The notes: generated from the sequence alone by a model not told the origin. 22,058 nt of DNA from JAWLFI01 sp041685645 (GCA_041685645.1 JAWLFI010000022.1:1-22058); one strand, 5' to 3'; numbered from the stretch's first letter, positions 7,480 through 16,180 are shown. Numbers and translations are program-made.

Positions 7480-9006
7480 CTACCGCCTCTTCAATTCAAA
7501 GAGGTCTTTCCTTCTGTCTTTGAGGTTTCTGACGCTGCCAAATTGATGGAGTTCTCTGAGTAGGTCGATGTCAACATCGGCAATGAGTATCATTTCCGTA
7601 TTGGGCGTGGCTTCTGCCTTAATTCCGTTGGTGGGAAAAGCAAAGTCGCAGGGGGTGAACACCATCGATTGTGCATATTGAATATCCATATTGTGCACGT
7701 TTGGGAGGTTCCCAACGCTGCCCGCAATGGCGACATAACATTCGTTTTCAATAGCTCTTGCCCGGGCACAATTTCTCACTCGTGAATATCCATTCTGTGT
7801 ATCCGTGAGGAAAGGGACGAAAAGTATATCCATTTCCTGTTCTGCCAGAAGTCTGCTCAGCTCCGGAAATTCGGCATCGTAACAAATCAGTATGCCGACT
7901 TTTCCGCAATCAGTGTCGAAAACTTGCAGTTGATCGCCCCCTTGCAGCCCCCAGATCTTTGCTTCATCCGGCGTTACGTGCAATTTCTCGTATCGCTCTA
8001 TCGCACCGTCTCTTTTGCACAGATAACCCACATTATAAAGTGAACCATTTTTGACTTCGGGCATGCTTCCGGCGATAATGTTGGTGTTGTATGAAATGGA
8101 GAAATTGGAAAACTGCTGCACAATTTCATCCGTGTGCTTCGCCAATTCTCTAATGGCCTCCGCCTCACTTAAGTGGTTGTTTTTAGCCATTAGGGGCGCA
8201 TTGAAGAATTCGGGGAAAACAGCGAAATCTGAACGATAACCAGAGACGGTATCTATAAAATACTCCGCCTGCTGGAGTAATTCATCAATATCCCGATAAG
8301 GTCTCATCTGCCACTGAATCAATCCCAACCTCACTACTTTCTTCTTCGCATGTGCCTTTTTATGTGGTTTTTCATAGTAAATGTTATTCCACTGGAGCAA
8401 GACAGCAAATTCTCTTGATAATTGGTCGCCTTTTAAATAGCCGGGTAGTATTCTCGCGGGATGAAAGTCGTTCGAAATTTGAAAATTCAAGACTGAGTCG
8501 TGAATCTCTTTTCGTCGCACTTTATCTATGTACTGCTTGGGGCTCAATTCGTCGGCGTACTTGTGATATTGTGGGATTCTTCCTCCTAAGACGATCCCTC
8601 TGAGATTCATTTTTTCGCAGAGTTCCTTTCGATAATCATAGAGTCTTCTGCCGAGTCGCAGGCCTCTGTATTCAGGTTTTATGAACACATCTATGCCGTA
8701 GAGCATATCTCCATCCGGATCGTGCGAGTCAAAAGTATAATCTGCCGTTATTTCCAAATAGGTGTGATTGTGATCGTATTTGTCATAATCCACTATGATG
8801 GATAAGGCGCAGGCAGCGATGCGCTGGTTTACTTTTATGATGACCTGACCCTCGGGGAATTTTTGTAGCAGGGCTTTTATATGCGGTTCTTCCCAATAGG
8901 GTTCCGGCATGGAGGCATAGACGGAAATCATCATATCCTTTACTTCCAGGTAGTCCTCAAACTGGAGGTATTCCAGCTCTATTTTTTCTATTTCACTTTG
9001 TTCCAT
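7480..9006 (-). CDS. GNAT acetyltransferase-carbon-nitrogen hydrolase fusion
   Basis: This 508-residue cytosolic protein has two enzyme domains. Residues 10-210 are a GNAT domain, with the acetyl-CoA loop in PEYRGLRLGRRLYDYRKEL (111-129). Residues 225-500 are a nitrilase-superfamily domain with the catalytic triad Glu266 (FPEFF), Lys341 (YEKLH) and Cys375 (ICYDAEFPE). Such fusions are a known bacterial family; the hydrolase should cut an amide or nitrile and the GNAT half may act on a linked amine, but the substrate is unknown. It is a single gene with its own promoter box at 9073-9080 and no Shine-Dalgarno. The 7324-7479 gap downstream contains no gene, only a weak GGC/GCC hairpin near 7458-7471. 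Confidence 0.93.
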   Translation of the reverse strand: MEQSEIEKIELEYLQFEDYLEVKDMMISVYASMPEPYWEEPHIKALLQKFPEGQVIIKVNQRIAACALSIIVDYDKYDHNHTYLEITADYTFDSHDPDGDMLYGIDVFIKPEYRGLRLGRRLYDYRKELCEKMNLRGIVLGGRIPQYHKYADELSPKQYIDKVRRKEIHDSVLNFQISNDFHPARILPGYLKGDQLSREFAVLLQWNNIYYEKPHKKAHAKKKVVRLGLIQWQMRPYRDIDELLQQAEYFIDTVSGYRSDFAVFPEFFNAPLMAKNNHLSEAEAIRELAKHTDEIVQQFSNFSISYNTNIIAGSMPEVKNGSLYNVGYLCKRDGAIERYEKLHVTPDEAKIWGLQGGDQLQVFDTDCGKVGILICYDAEFPELSRLLAEQEMDILFVPFLTDTQNGYSRVRNCARARAIENECYVAIAGSVGNLPNVHNMDIQYAQSMVFTPCDFAFPTNGIKAEATPNTEMILIADVDIDLLRELHQFGSVRNLKDRRKDLFELKRR

Positions 9007-9072
9007 AACTGAGGGTAAGATTTATTCTAAGGGATCCATAACGGCCGGAAGGCTCTTTTCATTTCACAACTA

Positions 9073-9080
9073 CAAAGGTA
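9073..9080 (-). promoter_or_regulatory. -7 box TACCTTTG for the GNAT-nitrilase gene
   Basis: Read on the minus strand, TTCGTACCTTTGTAG contains TAnnTTTG, about 65 bp before the start codon. A TTG at 9099-9097 lies 16 bp upstream, slightly short for a -33 box. The immediate sequence is shared with the promoter at 4799. Confidence 0.55.
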
Positions 9081-9460
9081 CGAAGGATTACAAAGACAAG
9101 AGGACTTCCATAAGGCATGCATCGGGGACGCTCACATAGGTAAAGGGGAATTGGGTTCACCCTCTGAAAATCGGTGATACTCCTATACATTACGTCAACG
9201 GGTTCCTTTGTTTGCCCTAAAGTATATGAATAATGCGGAGTAATTCGGGGGCGTTTGCCCACAGCATTCTGCGGAATTTTGTGATACTGTAAACAGATAT
9301 CTTCGGTTGCACCGCCTCTAAAAAATATGCCGGGGGTTTATCCCGACTTTCCTTCGCATCCGCTTTTCGAGTTCCCGGAAGATCTTTGGGTGCTTCCGGA
9401 AAAGAGATGCGATGCACTGGTTCTCTGCCTCCTTAAAGCTGTCAAATGACACCCTACCGC
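9081..9460. other. Intergenic stretch without a clear gene
   Basis: Short frames on the minus strand end near 9217 and 9318, but none resembles a known family or has a good start. A perfect 7-bp stem, CCGGAAG/CTTCCGG, lies at 9375-9399 with an 11-base loop and no T run. The stretch may hold a decayed gene; nothing firmer can be said. Confidence 0.4.
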
Positions 9461-9623
9461 GGCATAGAAGGAGCGCGCGGAGCGCAAGAGCGCCAGGGAT
9501 GGTAGGGGCCATCCGCCCACCGGCGGATGGGTCCGAAGGATCGCTTTTAGCGATCTGGAGGACGGAACCCCCGCACAGCCCGGTCCCATCGCCAACTTGT
9601 TGGGGATGGGAGGCGCCCAAAAA
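9461..9623 (-). repeat. Structured GC-rich repeat, copy 1 (after folA)
   Basis: It matches 20195-20354 over its whole length in inverted orientation. In the sense of folA it starts 24 bp after the stop with TTTTTGGGCGCCTCCC. Stems on the plus strand are CCATCCGCC/GGCGGATGG (9509-9530, perfect, 4-base loop), GATCGCT/AGCGATC (9539-9555, perfect) and TCCCATCgCCAAC/GTTGGgGATGGGA (9584-9611, one mismatch). The conserved linker GGACCGGGCTGTGCGGGGGT separates the last two stems in folA sense. Short frames running across it are shadows. Confidence 0.9.
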
Positions 9624-9647
9624 CATTAGATCCTGATCCAAGGACCA

Positions 9648-10139
9648 CTAGCGCCTTTCATACACTAAAAATCGGTGGGGGAGGCTATTTTTTTCATCGA
9701 CAGTTCCCTCGCGCTCGCTAGTGCATTTCCACTGATCCGGTGAGAGGTCGGGAAAATAAACATCACCTTCGGCTTCGGCGTCCACTCTGGTGAGATACAC
9801 TTTGTCCCACAGCTCCTGACTCTGGGCGTAAATCTGCCCTCCGCCGGCAATGAAAACTTCCGTTTCCCCGGCATCGTGGGCGAACTGAAGTGCCTCGGGA
9901 ATGGAGTGGGCAATCTGACAACCCGTGACGATAAAATAGGGGTCCCGGGTAAGGATGATGGTGTGTCGCTTCGGTAAGGGGCGGCCAATGGAATCGAAGG
10001 TTTTGCGGCCCATAATCAGGTGGTGATGCAGGGTGGTGCGCTTAAAATATTTGAGGTCGGCCGGGAGGTGCCAGGGAATGCGACCCTGATCACCGATGAG
10101 GCCATTTTTGTCGGTCGCGACAATTGCGGATACGATCAT
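9648..10139 (-). CDS. folA: Dihydrofolate reductase
   Basis: A cytosolic enzyme of 163 residues that reduces dihydrofolate to tetrahydrofolate with NADPH, feeding thymidylate, purine and methionine synthesis. Diagnostic segments are the N-terminal IVATDKNGLIG, then IPWHLPADLKYFK with the proton-donating acidic residue Asp28, MGRKTFDSIGRPLP (43-56) and the NADPH loop IAGGGQIY (97-104). The length is normal for the chromosomal enzyme. It begins 3 bp after mrdA and is the last gene of the mre cluster, so it is probably co-transcribed with cell-wall genes. No ribosome site is seen, as is common in the phylum. The structured repeat follows its stop by 24 bp. Confidence 0.96.
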   Translation of the reverse strand: MIVSAIVATDKNGLIGDQGRIPWHLPADLKYFKRTTLHHHLIMGRKTFDSIGRPLPKRHTIILTRDPYFIVTGCQIAHSIPEALQFAHDAGETEVFIAGGGQIYAQSQELWDKVYLTRVDAEAEGDVYFPDLSPDQWKCTSEREGTVDEKNSLPHRFLVYERR

Positions 10140-10142
10140 AGT

Positions 10143-11999
10143 TTACAAATTGGGGTTGAGTTGAGCCTGGAGCATGCGATTCTCTATCCATTGTTTGCCT
10201 GGAGAGATGCTGTCCGTCAAATATTTTTCCACCAGTAAGCCCGCGATGGGAGCGGCGTAAGTGCTGCCATATCCGCCATTCTCTACAAATACGGCAATGG
10301 CGATTTGGGGCTGCTCTTTTGGCGCGAAAGCAAAAAACACGGAGTGATCCTTGCCGTGGGGGTTTTGTGAGGTTCCCGTCTTTCCGCAAACATCGATGTT
10401 GGGAATGTAGGCCTGTCTGGCGGTACCAAAGTTTACGGCTCGGTGCATGCCTTCAATCACCGGTGGGAAATAAGCCGCGTCCAGACCGCTTTGCTTCGAC
10501 TCTCGATTGAGCGGCTGGGCACCCTGCGTGGGTGACTCAATAGACCGCACTAAATGAGGGGGGATATAATGCCCCCGATTGGCAATGAGGGCAGCTAAAT
10601 TGGCCATTTGCAGGGGAGTCAGCTGGATTTCGCCCTGGCCGATACCATTGGAGACGATATAGGTCGAGCGCCATTCGGCTTGCTGAAAGGAGTACATGAG
10701 GTCGTAAAATTCTGCGTCGGGCAGCAGGCCCGGGGACTCACCGGCTATATCGATACCGAGGGGCGCACCCAGCCCCATTCGGGACAGGATTTCATTGAGT
10801 TGGGCCAGCCCCTGTTTGGGTTTTTGGCTACCGTATTTATCCACCATTTTGCGATAGATATCGTAGAAATAGGAGTTGCAGGACTTTTGGATGGCCGAGA
10901 CCATATTATGCGTTCCGGGACCGGCATGGCATCCCCAACGCGCCTTACCGTAGTAATACGCTCCTTCGCAACGATAGTACTCGTTGGGGGAGATTACTCC
11001 CATTTCCTGGCCCGCCAATGCATAAACGGGCTTCAAGAGGGACCCGGCCGGGTAATTGGCGCTAACGGCCCGATTGAAAAAGGGCTGCAAACTGTCTCTG
11101 ATCAAGGCCCGAAAGGCCTGAGAGCGGTTGCGATTGAGGGCCAGCAGATCGGGGTCGTAATTCGGAGCGCTCGCCATGCATAAAATTTCTCCCGTCCGGG
11201 GTTCAATGGCGACGATGCTTCCCATTTTTCCACGGAGGAGTTGTTCTGCATAGGCTTGCAATTCCTGATCGAGGGTCAGATGGAGGTCATGGCCCGAAAC
11301 GGCGGTGGTGTCGAGTTGTCCCTGATCAAAGGGGCCCATATTTTTTCCCCATTTATCCTTAAGTACATATCGCATGCCTTTGGATCCTCTCAACTGATCC
11401 TCATAAGCTTTTTCCAGCCCGTACTTGCCCATGATATCTCCGCGGCGGTAGATTCCGGATTGCTTTTGCAGTCTTTGGTTATCGACTTCGCTAATAAAGC
11501 CGAGGACCTGAGCCGCATGACTGGTGTTATAGCCTCGGGTATTGCGCATGACGGCGTGAAAGCCCGGAAATTTGTGCTGGTGCTCCGCAAAGCGGGCGTA
11601 TTGCTGGGGACTGACTTTTGATAGCAGGGTAAAGGGAGAGTGGCGAGCGTATCGAGGGGAGTGCCAGTCTTTATCGAGTGCTTCGAGCAATTGTGAGCGG
11701 GACATTTCAAGCAATTCACACAACAAGGTTGTATCCATGTCGGGATCCATTTGTTGAACGGTCACTTCAATGTCGTAGATGGGATCATTGAAAACGAGCA
11801 AATTACCTTCCCGGTCGAACATCAATCCGCGCGAAGGTTGTAACCACTGCTTACTGATGGTAGCAGAGCTGGCTTCCTCGCGAAAAGTGGCGTCCATGAG
11901 TTGTAGGTCGGCCACCTTATACAGTAAGAGCAAGCCCCCCAGGAGGAAAAAGCCCCAGATGACTCTAATGTTGAATTGTTGTTCTTTTTTGATGCTCAT
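10143..11999 (-). CDS. mrdA: Penicillin-binding protein 2 (peptidoglycan transpeptidase)
   Basis: A membrane-anchored class B PBP of 618 residues that cross-links peptidoglycan during side-wall growth, working with RodA and the MreBCD complex. One N-terminal membrane helix (about 11-29) is followed by the pedestal/dimerisation domain (50-240, with SRGLMFDREGN) and the transpeptidase domain. The acylated serine is Ser320 in SLLK (320-323), the second motif is SCN (373-375), and KTGT is at 540-543. It begins 3 bp after mreD and ends 3 bp before folA. The motif PAGSLLKP keeps the family pattern. It should be the target of PBP2-selective beta-lactams such as mecillinam, going by the family. No rodA follows it. 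Confidence 0.95.
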   Translation of the reverse strand: MSIKKEQQFNIRVIWGFFLLGGLLLLYKVADLQLMDATFREEASSATISKQWLQPSRGLMFDREGNLLVFNDPIYDIEVTVQQMDPDMDTTLLCELLEMSRSQLLEALDKDWHSPRYARHSPFTLLSKVSPQQYARFAEHQHKFPGFHAVMRNTRGYNTSHAAQVLGFISEVDNQRLQKQSGIYRRGDIMGKYGLEKAYEDQLRGSKGMRYVLKDKWGKNMGPFDQGQLDTTAVSGHDLHLTLDQELQAYAEQLLRGKMGSIVAIEPRTGEILCMASAPNYDPDLLALNRNRSQAFRALIRDSLQPFFNRAVSANYPAGSLLKPVYALAGQEMGVISPNEYYRCEGAYYYGKARWGCHAGPGTHNMVSAIQKSCNSYFYDIYRKMVDKYGSQKPKQGLAQLNEILSRMGLGAPLGIDIAGESPGLLPDAEFYDLMYSFQQAEWRSTYIVSNGIGQGEIQLTPLQMANLAALIANRGHYIPPHLVRSIESPTQGAQPLNRESKQSGLDAAYFPPVIEGMHRAVNFGTARQAYIPNIDVCGKTGTSQNPHGKDHSVFFAFAPKEQPQIAIAVFVENGGYGSTYAAPIAGLLVEKYLTDSISPGKQWIENRMLQAQLNPNL

Positions 12000-12002
12000 A
12001 AT

Positions 12003-12530
12003 TTAGGACCGATGAAAAAACAGAAATTGAATGATGAGTAAACAAAACCAGGAAAAACCGGTAGTGAAAATGGTTTTCGCCCAAAAGATAAGAAACATTT
12101 GGAAAGAAAAAAGATCAAAGAGGTGAAACCAAAAACTGTGAATGCCCAGACAAATGGCGTAATAAATAGCCACCCAACCCAAGTCTTGGTCGGCGAGAAT
12201 GGGCAGATCGGAAATCTGATAACCCATGCGGGGCTCTATAAAGTTGAGAACATACCTGCGAAAAAATGCCATGGCCGTTAAGGCGCCGGCATGAACGCCC
12301 GGACTCATATAAATAAAATCGACGCAGATTCCCATCAGAAACCCCAACAGAATAACGCCTTCTGTGCGCATGCGAATCGGCAAGCTCAATATAAACAGAG
12401 GGTAAATAAAGACCTGAGCATAAATGACGCCATCCCAGCCCAGACTCATCCGTCGAAAGACCAGCGCCTGCAACAGCAGGAGGAGGAGAAAAAATACGAT
12501 GCGTCCGAGATTAGTCCTGACCATAATCAC
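12003..12530 (-). CDS. mreD: Rod shape-determining protein MreD
   Basis: An inner-membrane protein of 175 residues with about five hydrophobic helices (roughly 10-25, 38-52, 58-80, 118-135, 140-172). It lacks enzyme motifs and is called from its place between mreC and mrdA, its length and its PLFILSLPIRMRTEGVILLGFLMG segment (split here only by helices). MreD helps MreC couple MreB filaments to wall synthases. The 5' end overlaps mreC by 20 bp; a second ATG two codons in (12524) gives a 14-bp overlap. It is probably translationally coupled to mreC. Confidence 0.88.
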   Translation of the reverse strand: MIMVRTNLGRIVFFLLLLLLQALVFRRMSLGWDGVIYAQVFIYPLFILSLPIRMRTEGVILLGFLMGICVDFIYMSPGVHAGALTAMAFFRRYVLNFIEPRMGYQISDLPILADQDLGWVAIYYAICLGIHSFWFHLFDLFSFQMFLIFWAKTIFTTGFSWFCLLIIQFLFFHRS

Positions 12531-13347
12531 TCTCTTGCATAATGGATAAAACTTCGCCTTGATTTTTGTTTTCGACCCAATAAACTTGCCTCAGGCTGGG
12601 AAAGTCAACGAAGAGATTCACCGAGATATAATAGAAGTTGCTCCCCTGAGGCACAGTAAAATCGCGAATCGTTCCAATGTGTTCTCCGGGCGGAAATACG
12701 GTGGAGTAGCCGCTGGAAACCAAGGTGTCTCCAATCGAAAACTGCGCATGCTTGGGGACGCCTTCCAATTGTGCCCGTTGTAAATGCCGTCCATCCCAGC
12801 TGAGCTGTCCAAAATAATCAGACCCACTGATCATCGCACTGACCGAGGATTGGACATTGATGAGTGGGAGTACGCTACAATATTGACTCGTGCAGTAGTC
12901 GGTCTGGCCAATAATCCCGCGATCGCAAAGAATGGCCATCCCTTCCTTCAATCCCTGATCGGTACCCGCATTGATGATGAGGTGATTGTATCTCGATGAG
13001 ACCTGATTGCGGATAATATCAGCCGAGTGATAGACAAAGCATGGCGTAGTACTTGAACTGTCATCGGCCGGGACATCGGCATTTCCGTCCCGACGAAGCT
13101 GTCGCAGCTGCGTTCTTAATTCGGCATTTCTCTGGTGAATCTCATCGATCTCCTCTTTGAGATGAAAATACTGCGCCCAACTTTGGTACTTGTTTTCAAT
13201 GGCTGAAGAGAGCAAGAGAGAGGTGTGATTAAAGATGTTTCTTTGCCGTTCATTGAATTGAACAATCAAATACAGGCAGACTAATTGAAGAGCGATAAAC
13301 AAAAGAACCGTTCCGAAGTGACCCAAGAACTCATCCCATCGTCGCAT
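12511..13347 (-). CDS. mreC: Rod shape-determining protein MreC
   Basis: A bitopic envelope protein of 278 residues. A short cytosolic tail MRRWDEFLGHFG is followed by one membrane helix (about 12-31) and a periplasmic coiled coil (about 55-90, LKEEIDEIHQRNAELRTQLRQ). Two beta domains follow, with GTDQGLKEGM, RGIIGQT and GDTLVSSGYSTVFPPGEHIGT typical of MreC. It scaffolds PBP2 and MreD beneath the outer wall. It starts 20 bp after mreB and overlaps mreD by 20 bp. The acidic C-terminus, ending near DYGQD, is short and non-conserved. Confidence 0.94.
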   Translation of the reverse strand: MRRWDEFLGHFGTVLLFIALQLVCLYLIVQFNERQRNIFNHTSLLLSSAIENKYQSWAQYFHLKEEIDEIHQRNAELRTQLRQLRRDGNADVPADDSSSTTPCFVYHSADIIRNQVSSRYNHLIINAGTDQGLKEGMAILCDRGIIGQTDYCTSQYCSVLPLINVQSSVSAMISGSDYFGQLSWDGRHLQRAQLEGVPKHAQFSIGDTLVSSGYSTVFPPGEHIGTIRDFTVPQGSNFYYISVNLFVDFPSLRQVYWVENKNQGEVLSIMQESDYGQD

Positions 13348-13367
13348 ACATCAATTGAACTTCAAGG

Positions 13368-14399
13368 TTAAATGCTTTTTCGATCAATCAAAAAGCTGAA
13401 GCGGTGAGTGTTTTTTAAAGCTATTCCCGTTCCTCGCACGACAGCTCTCAAGGGATCATCGGCGATATGGACGGGAAGTTTCGTCTTTTTAGAGATGCGA
13501 ATATCCAATCCTCTCAATAGAGCACCTCCTCCGGTCAGGTACATTCCCTTTTCGTACAAATCGCTCGACAACATGGGGGGTGTTTCCTCCAGCGTTTTGA
13601 GAATAGCCTCTTCAATTTTGCTGATGGACTTATCCAACGCCTCAGCTACCTCTTCATAACCAATAGTGATTTGCTTGGGGATGCCCGTCATCAGATCCCG
13701 GCCGCTAACTGCGTATTCTTTGGGCGGATTTTCCAGGTCTTTTATGGCAGCGCCCACGTGAATTTTTATTTGCTCCGCCGTGCGCTCGCCGATCAACATA
13801 TTGTATTGTCGCTTGATATAATCGGTAATATCCTCGGTGAAATCATCCCCTGCTGTCCGAATGGATTGGTCACAGACGATGCCCGAGTGAGAAATTACGG
13901 CAATTTCAGTGGTTCCTCCTCCGATATCGATAATCATGTTGCCATCGGGCTGCTCCACGTCCAGGCCGATGCCCAGGGCAGCTGCCATGGGCTCGTGAAT
14001 GAGGTAAGTTTCTTTGGAGTCTACGTGATCTGCTGAATCAAATACGGCTCTTTTTTCTACTTCTGTAATTCCGGAAGGAATGCAAATGACCATTTTCATA
14101 TGCGTAAAAAATCGCCGGCGTTGACCAATCATATTGATCAATCCTTCGATTAGGCTCTCTGCTGCCTGAAAGTCTGCTATGACACCGTCCTTCAGGGGAC
14201 GGACCGTCCGTATATTATTATGCGTCTTTTCGTGCATTTGCATTGCCCGATGTCCCACGGCAATCGTCTCTCCGGTTTTCCGATCAATCGCCACAATGGA
14301 TGGCTCATCAATAATGATCTCTCCATCCTGAATGATGAGCGTATTGGCCGTTCCTAAATCGATCGCCAACTCTTGCGTAAACAAACTAAATAGCTTCAT
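13368..14399 (-). CDS. mreB: Rod shape-determining protein MreB (bacterial actin)
   Basis: A cytosolic, membrane-associated actin homologue of 343 residues that polymerises with ATP and guides side-wall synthesis. Phosphate loop 1 is IDLGTANT (13-20), phosphate loop 2 is DIGGGTTE (158-165) and the adenosine motif is LTGGGALLRGLD near the C-terminus. The start is taken as ATG 14399 because MreB proteins begin MKLFSLF; an in-frame ATG at 14453 would add 18 residues that do not fit the family. It is the first gene of a tight mreB-mreC-mreD-mrdA-folA cluster, with a good promoter at 14490-14518. The leader of about 85 bp may have a role, but no structure is obvious. Confidence 0.96.
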   Translation of the reverse strand: MKLFSLFTQELAIDLGTANTLIIQDGEIIIDEPSIVAIDRKTGETIAVGHRAMQMHEKTHNNIRTVRPLKDGVIADFQAAESLIEGLINMIGQRRRFFTHMKMVICIPSGITEVEKRAVFDSADHVDSKETYLIHEPMAAALGIGLDVEQPDGNMIIDIGGGTTEIAVISHSGIVCDQSIRTAGDDFTEDITDYIKRQYNMLIGERTAEQIKIHVGAAIKDLENPPKEYAVSGRDLMTGIPKQITIGYEEVAEALDKSISKIEEAILKTLEETPPMLSSDLYEKGMYLTGGGALLRGLDIRISKKTKLPVHIADDPLRAVVRGTGIALKNTHRFSFLIDRKSI

Positions 14400-14489
14400 G
14401 CCGTTTTTTGCTTCTTTGAAAAGACCTTTATGAGGCCGTATTGTAATAACCATTCCCCAAACAAACTCAACCTGAGCTTATTAGACCCA

Positions 14490-14518
14490 CAAAGATACAT
14501 AATCTAAGTCATAAACAA
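14490..14518 (-). promoter_or_regulatory. Promoter of the mreBCD-mrdA-folA cluster
   Basis: On the minus strand TTG (14518-14516), an 18-bp spacer and TATCTTTG (14497-14490) match the Bacteroidota form TTG-N17-23-TAnnTTTG. It lies about 90 bp before the mreB start chosen here. This is the best-formed promoter in the window. Confidence 0.7.
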
Positions 14519-14917
14519 GACAGGAAGTCAACTCCTCTGGTCTTTTTTACGGAAAATGGTGAACTTTTATACCAGGGAGGAGAAAAGTGGTTCTCAACTG
14601 CTATCCACACACTACATTGCAGGTGTTTTTCGCTGGAAGGAAAACCTGTGACAAGGGCTGCTCCGATAAATCACACATTCTGCATATTCTGATTCAAATT
14701 ATTTTGTCTTTGCCCTGAGCCTACTCACATCTTTTGTCGTTACCCTTCGGCTGCTCAGTTCGAACCCGATCACCGCATCGCATCGCTTCTTGAAGTTCAA
14801 GTCCGATGGCGGGACCAGATCGTACGGTATGCGCCTCGAAAAACACCCGAAAAGTCACCTTTTTTCATGCAGATACGCAGCGGTGCATCTACAAATTAAA
14901 ATATACCCCGACCCTAT
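14519..14917. other. Intergenic stretch between mreB and the M16 gene
   Basis: About 400 bp with no convincing frame. It holds CTGAGC and GCTCAG some 30 bp apart near 14715-14755 and two short strings recalling tRNA T-arms (GTTCGAACCC near 14758; AAGTTCAAGTCC near 14794), but no cloverleaf. No intrinsic terminator with a T run is visible after the M16 stop. Confidence 0.5.
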
Positions 14918-16180
14918 TTATCCCGCCACGACGATATAAGCATTCCCGGGTGCGTAATATTTCTGTGCCAGAAACTGGATGCGATCGACATCGAAGGCTT
15001 TCACAGCGGCCATAACCGCTTCATAAGTGCCCGCTTCAGGGCGCTCTACCCTGTCATTCTTTATGAGTTCAATTTGATGAAAAGCACCGTCAAAAAACTC
15101 CAGACTCAGCCCTGCCATATAATTTTGCACCATTTGGCGCTCCAAAGGAGCAATGGGCTGATCGACCAGTTCCTGCAAGCAGTCGGAAATCAAGTCAATC
15201 GCCCGGGCTGTATTTGTGGTAGATACCTCTGTGCCTATCATCCAGTAATCTGCAAATCTCATGGACTCTAATTGAGAAAAAGCGTGATAGCTCATCGCGC
15301 CCTGGTCTCTAATCTTTCTCATGAGTCGCGAACCGAAAAATCCTCCCAGTAGTGTCTGCAATAATTGTAGCTGAGCTGACTCTTCCAGAGAGTCCGGAGA
15401 AATATACCGACCCATCCGAATAGACACTTGTTGCCGACCCATAGGGCTGATGTACTCCATCCCCGGCGCCGTAGGAGGTACGGCCGGGAGGATGGCTTCC
15501 GGTAAGTCTGCAGATTTTGCAGCCTGAATTTTCTCCATAAAACCATCCACCATATCAGCGCTCAACCCTCCCGATAAGAGGTAGGAACCTTGCTGCACCT
15601 GCATGACCTTTTCTCTGTAATTCAATATCTCTTCGATAGAAAGAGCACCGTAGGTTTCCAGACTGGCATTGTACCCATAGGGGTGTTCCCGGCCGAAGAT
15701 CCGTTCCGTCAAGTGTTTATATGCTACCACTTCGTGAATCGCCGCATCTGCCTGCAAGCGATGCTTTTGTCTCTTTTTGAATTGATCCCAGCTCTTCGGT
15801 GTATAAGCCGCCGACTCAATGAGGTGAAAAAACATGGGCATAAGATCAAAGAATCGCACACTGGGACCCGACAAGGAAATAGAAATATGATCTGCAGTCA
15901 GCTGGACACTCACCTGTCCGCCCCGGGATTCGACAAATTCCGAAATTTCTGCATCTCCTCTATCTGCTGTTCCTACTTTTAACATACCTGCCAACGCCTT
16001 TGATAGACCGGGTTTCGTCTCATAGGGCCGGCCGGCGGGAAACACGCCCTCTATTTTGAATACTTCCCAGTCCGGTGCGTCTTTGATGAAAAGACGCGCT
16101 CCACCGCTACATTTTCGCTGATCAAAATCGGGGAACGGACGAATCCGAATCGGCTGAATAGGAGGTGGATCGATATTCAT
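14918..16180 (-). CDS. M16 family peptidase homologue lacking the zinc motif
   Basis: A protein of 420 residues with two M16 halves. In active members the first half carries HxxEH inside a GLAHFLEHMLFKGT-like segment; here the same place reads GLSKALAGMLKVGT (58-71), with none of the three residues. REHPYG (164-169) and GGFFGSRLMRKIRDQGAMSYHAFS (279-302, with Arg291 and Tyr298) keep the other landmarks, including the Arg/Tyr pair that binds substrate in the non-catalytic subunit. It is therefore probably the non-catalytic partner of an active M16B protein encoded outside this window. No signal peptide is seen. The start is ATG 16180 (MNIDPPPIQPIRIRPFP); a longer frame to 16240 would run into the promoter area. 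It is divergent from dnaN. Confidence 0.9.
   Translation of the reverse strand: MNIDPPPIQPIRIRPFPDFDQRKCSGGARLFIKDAPDWEVFKIEGVFPAGRPYETKPGLSKALAGMLKVGTADRGDAEISEFVESRGGQVSVQLTADHISISLSGPSVRFFDLMPMFFHLIESAAYTPKSWDQFKKRQKHRLQADAAIHEVVAYKHLTERIFGREHPYGYNASLETYGALSIEEILNYREKVMQVQQGSYLLSGGLSADMVDGFMEKIQAAKSADLPEAILPAVPPTAPGMEYISPMGRQQVSIRMGRYISPDSLEESAQLQLLQTLLGGFFGSRLMRKIRDQGAMSYHAFSQLESMRFADYWMIGTEVSTTNTARAIDLISDCLQELVDQPIAPLERQMVQNYMAGLSLEFFDGAFHQIELIKNDRVERPEAGTYEAVMAAVKAFDVDRIQFLAQKYYAPGNAYIVVAG

Noticed and set aside
9318..9641. Minus-strand frame of 107 residues across the structured repeat
   Set aside because: The repeat is palindromic and GC-rich, which keeps several frames open; the same repeat at 20195 also opens unrelated frames, and no conserved protein is seen.
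10608..11183. Plus-strand frame of 191 residues opposite mrdA
   Set aside because: It is antisense to the PBP2 transpeptidase motifs and is explained by codon use of the true gene.
14750..14815. tRNA gene suggested by GTTCGAACCC and AAGTTCAAGTCC
   Set aside because: The flanking five bases do not pair as T-stems and no acceptor or anticodon arm fits on either strand.
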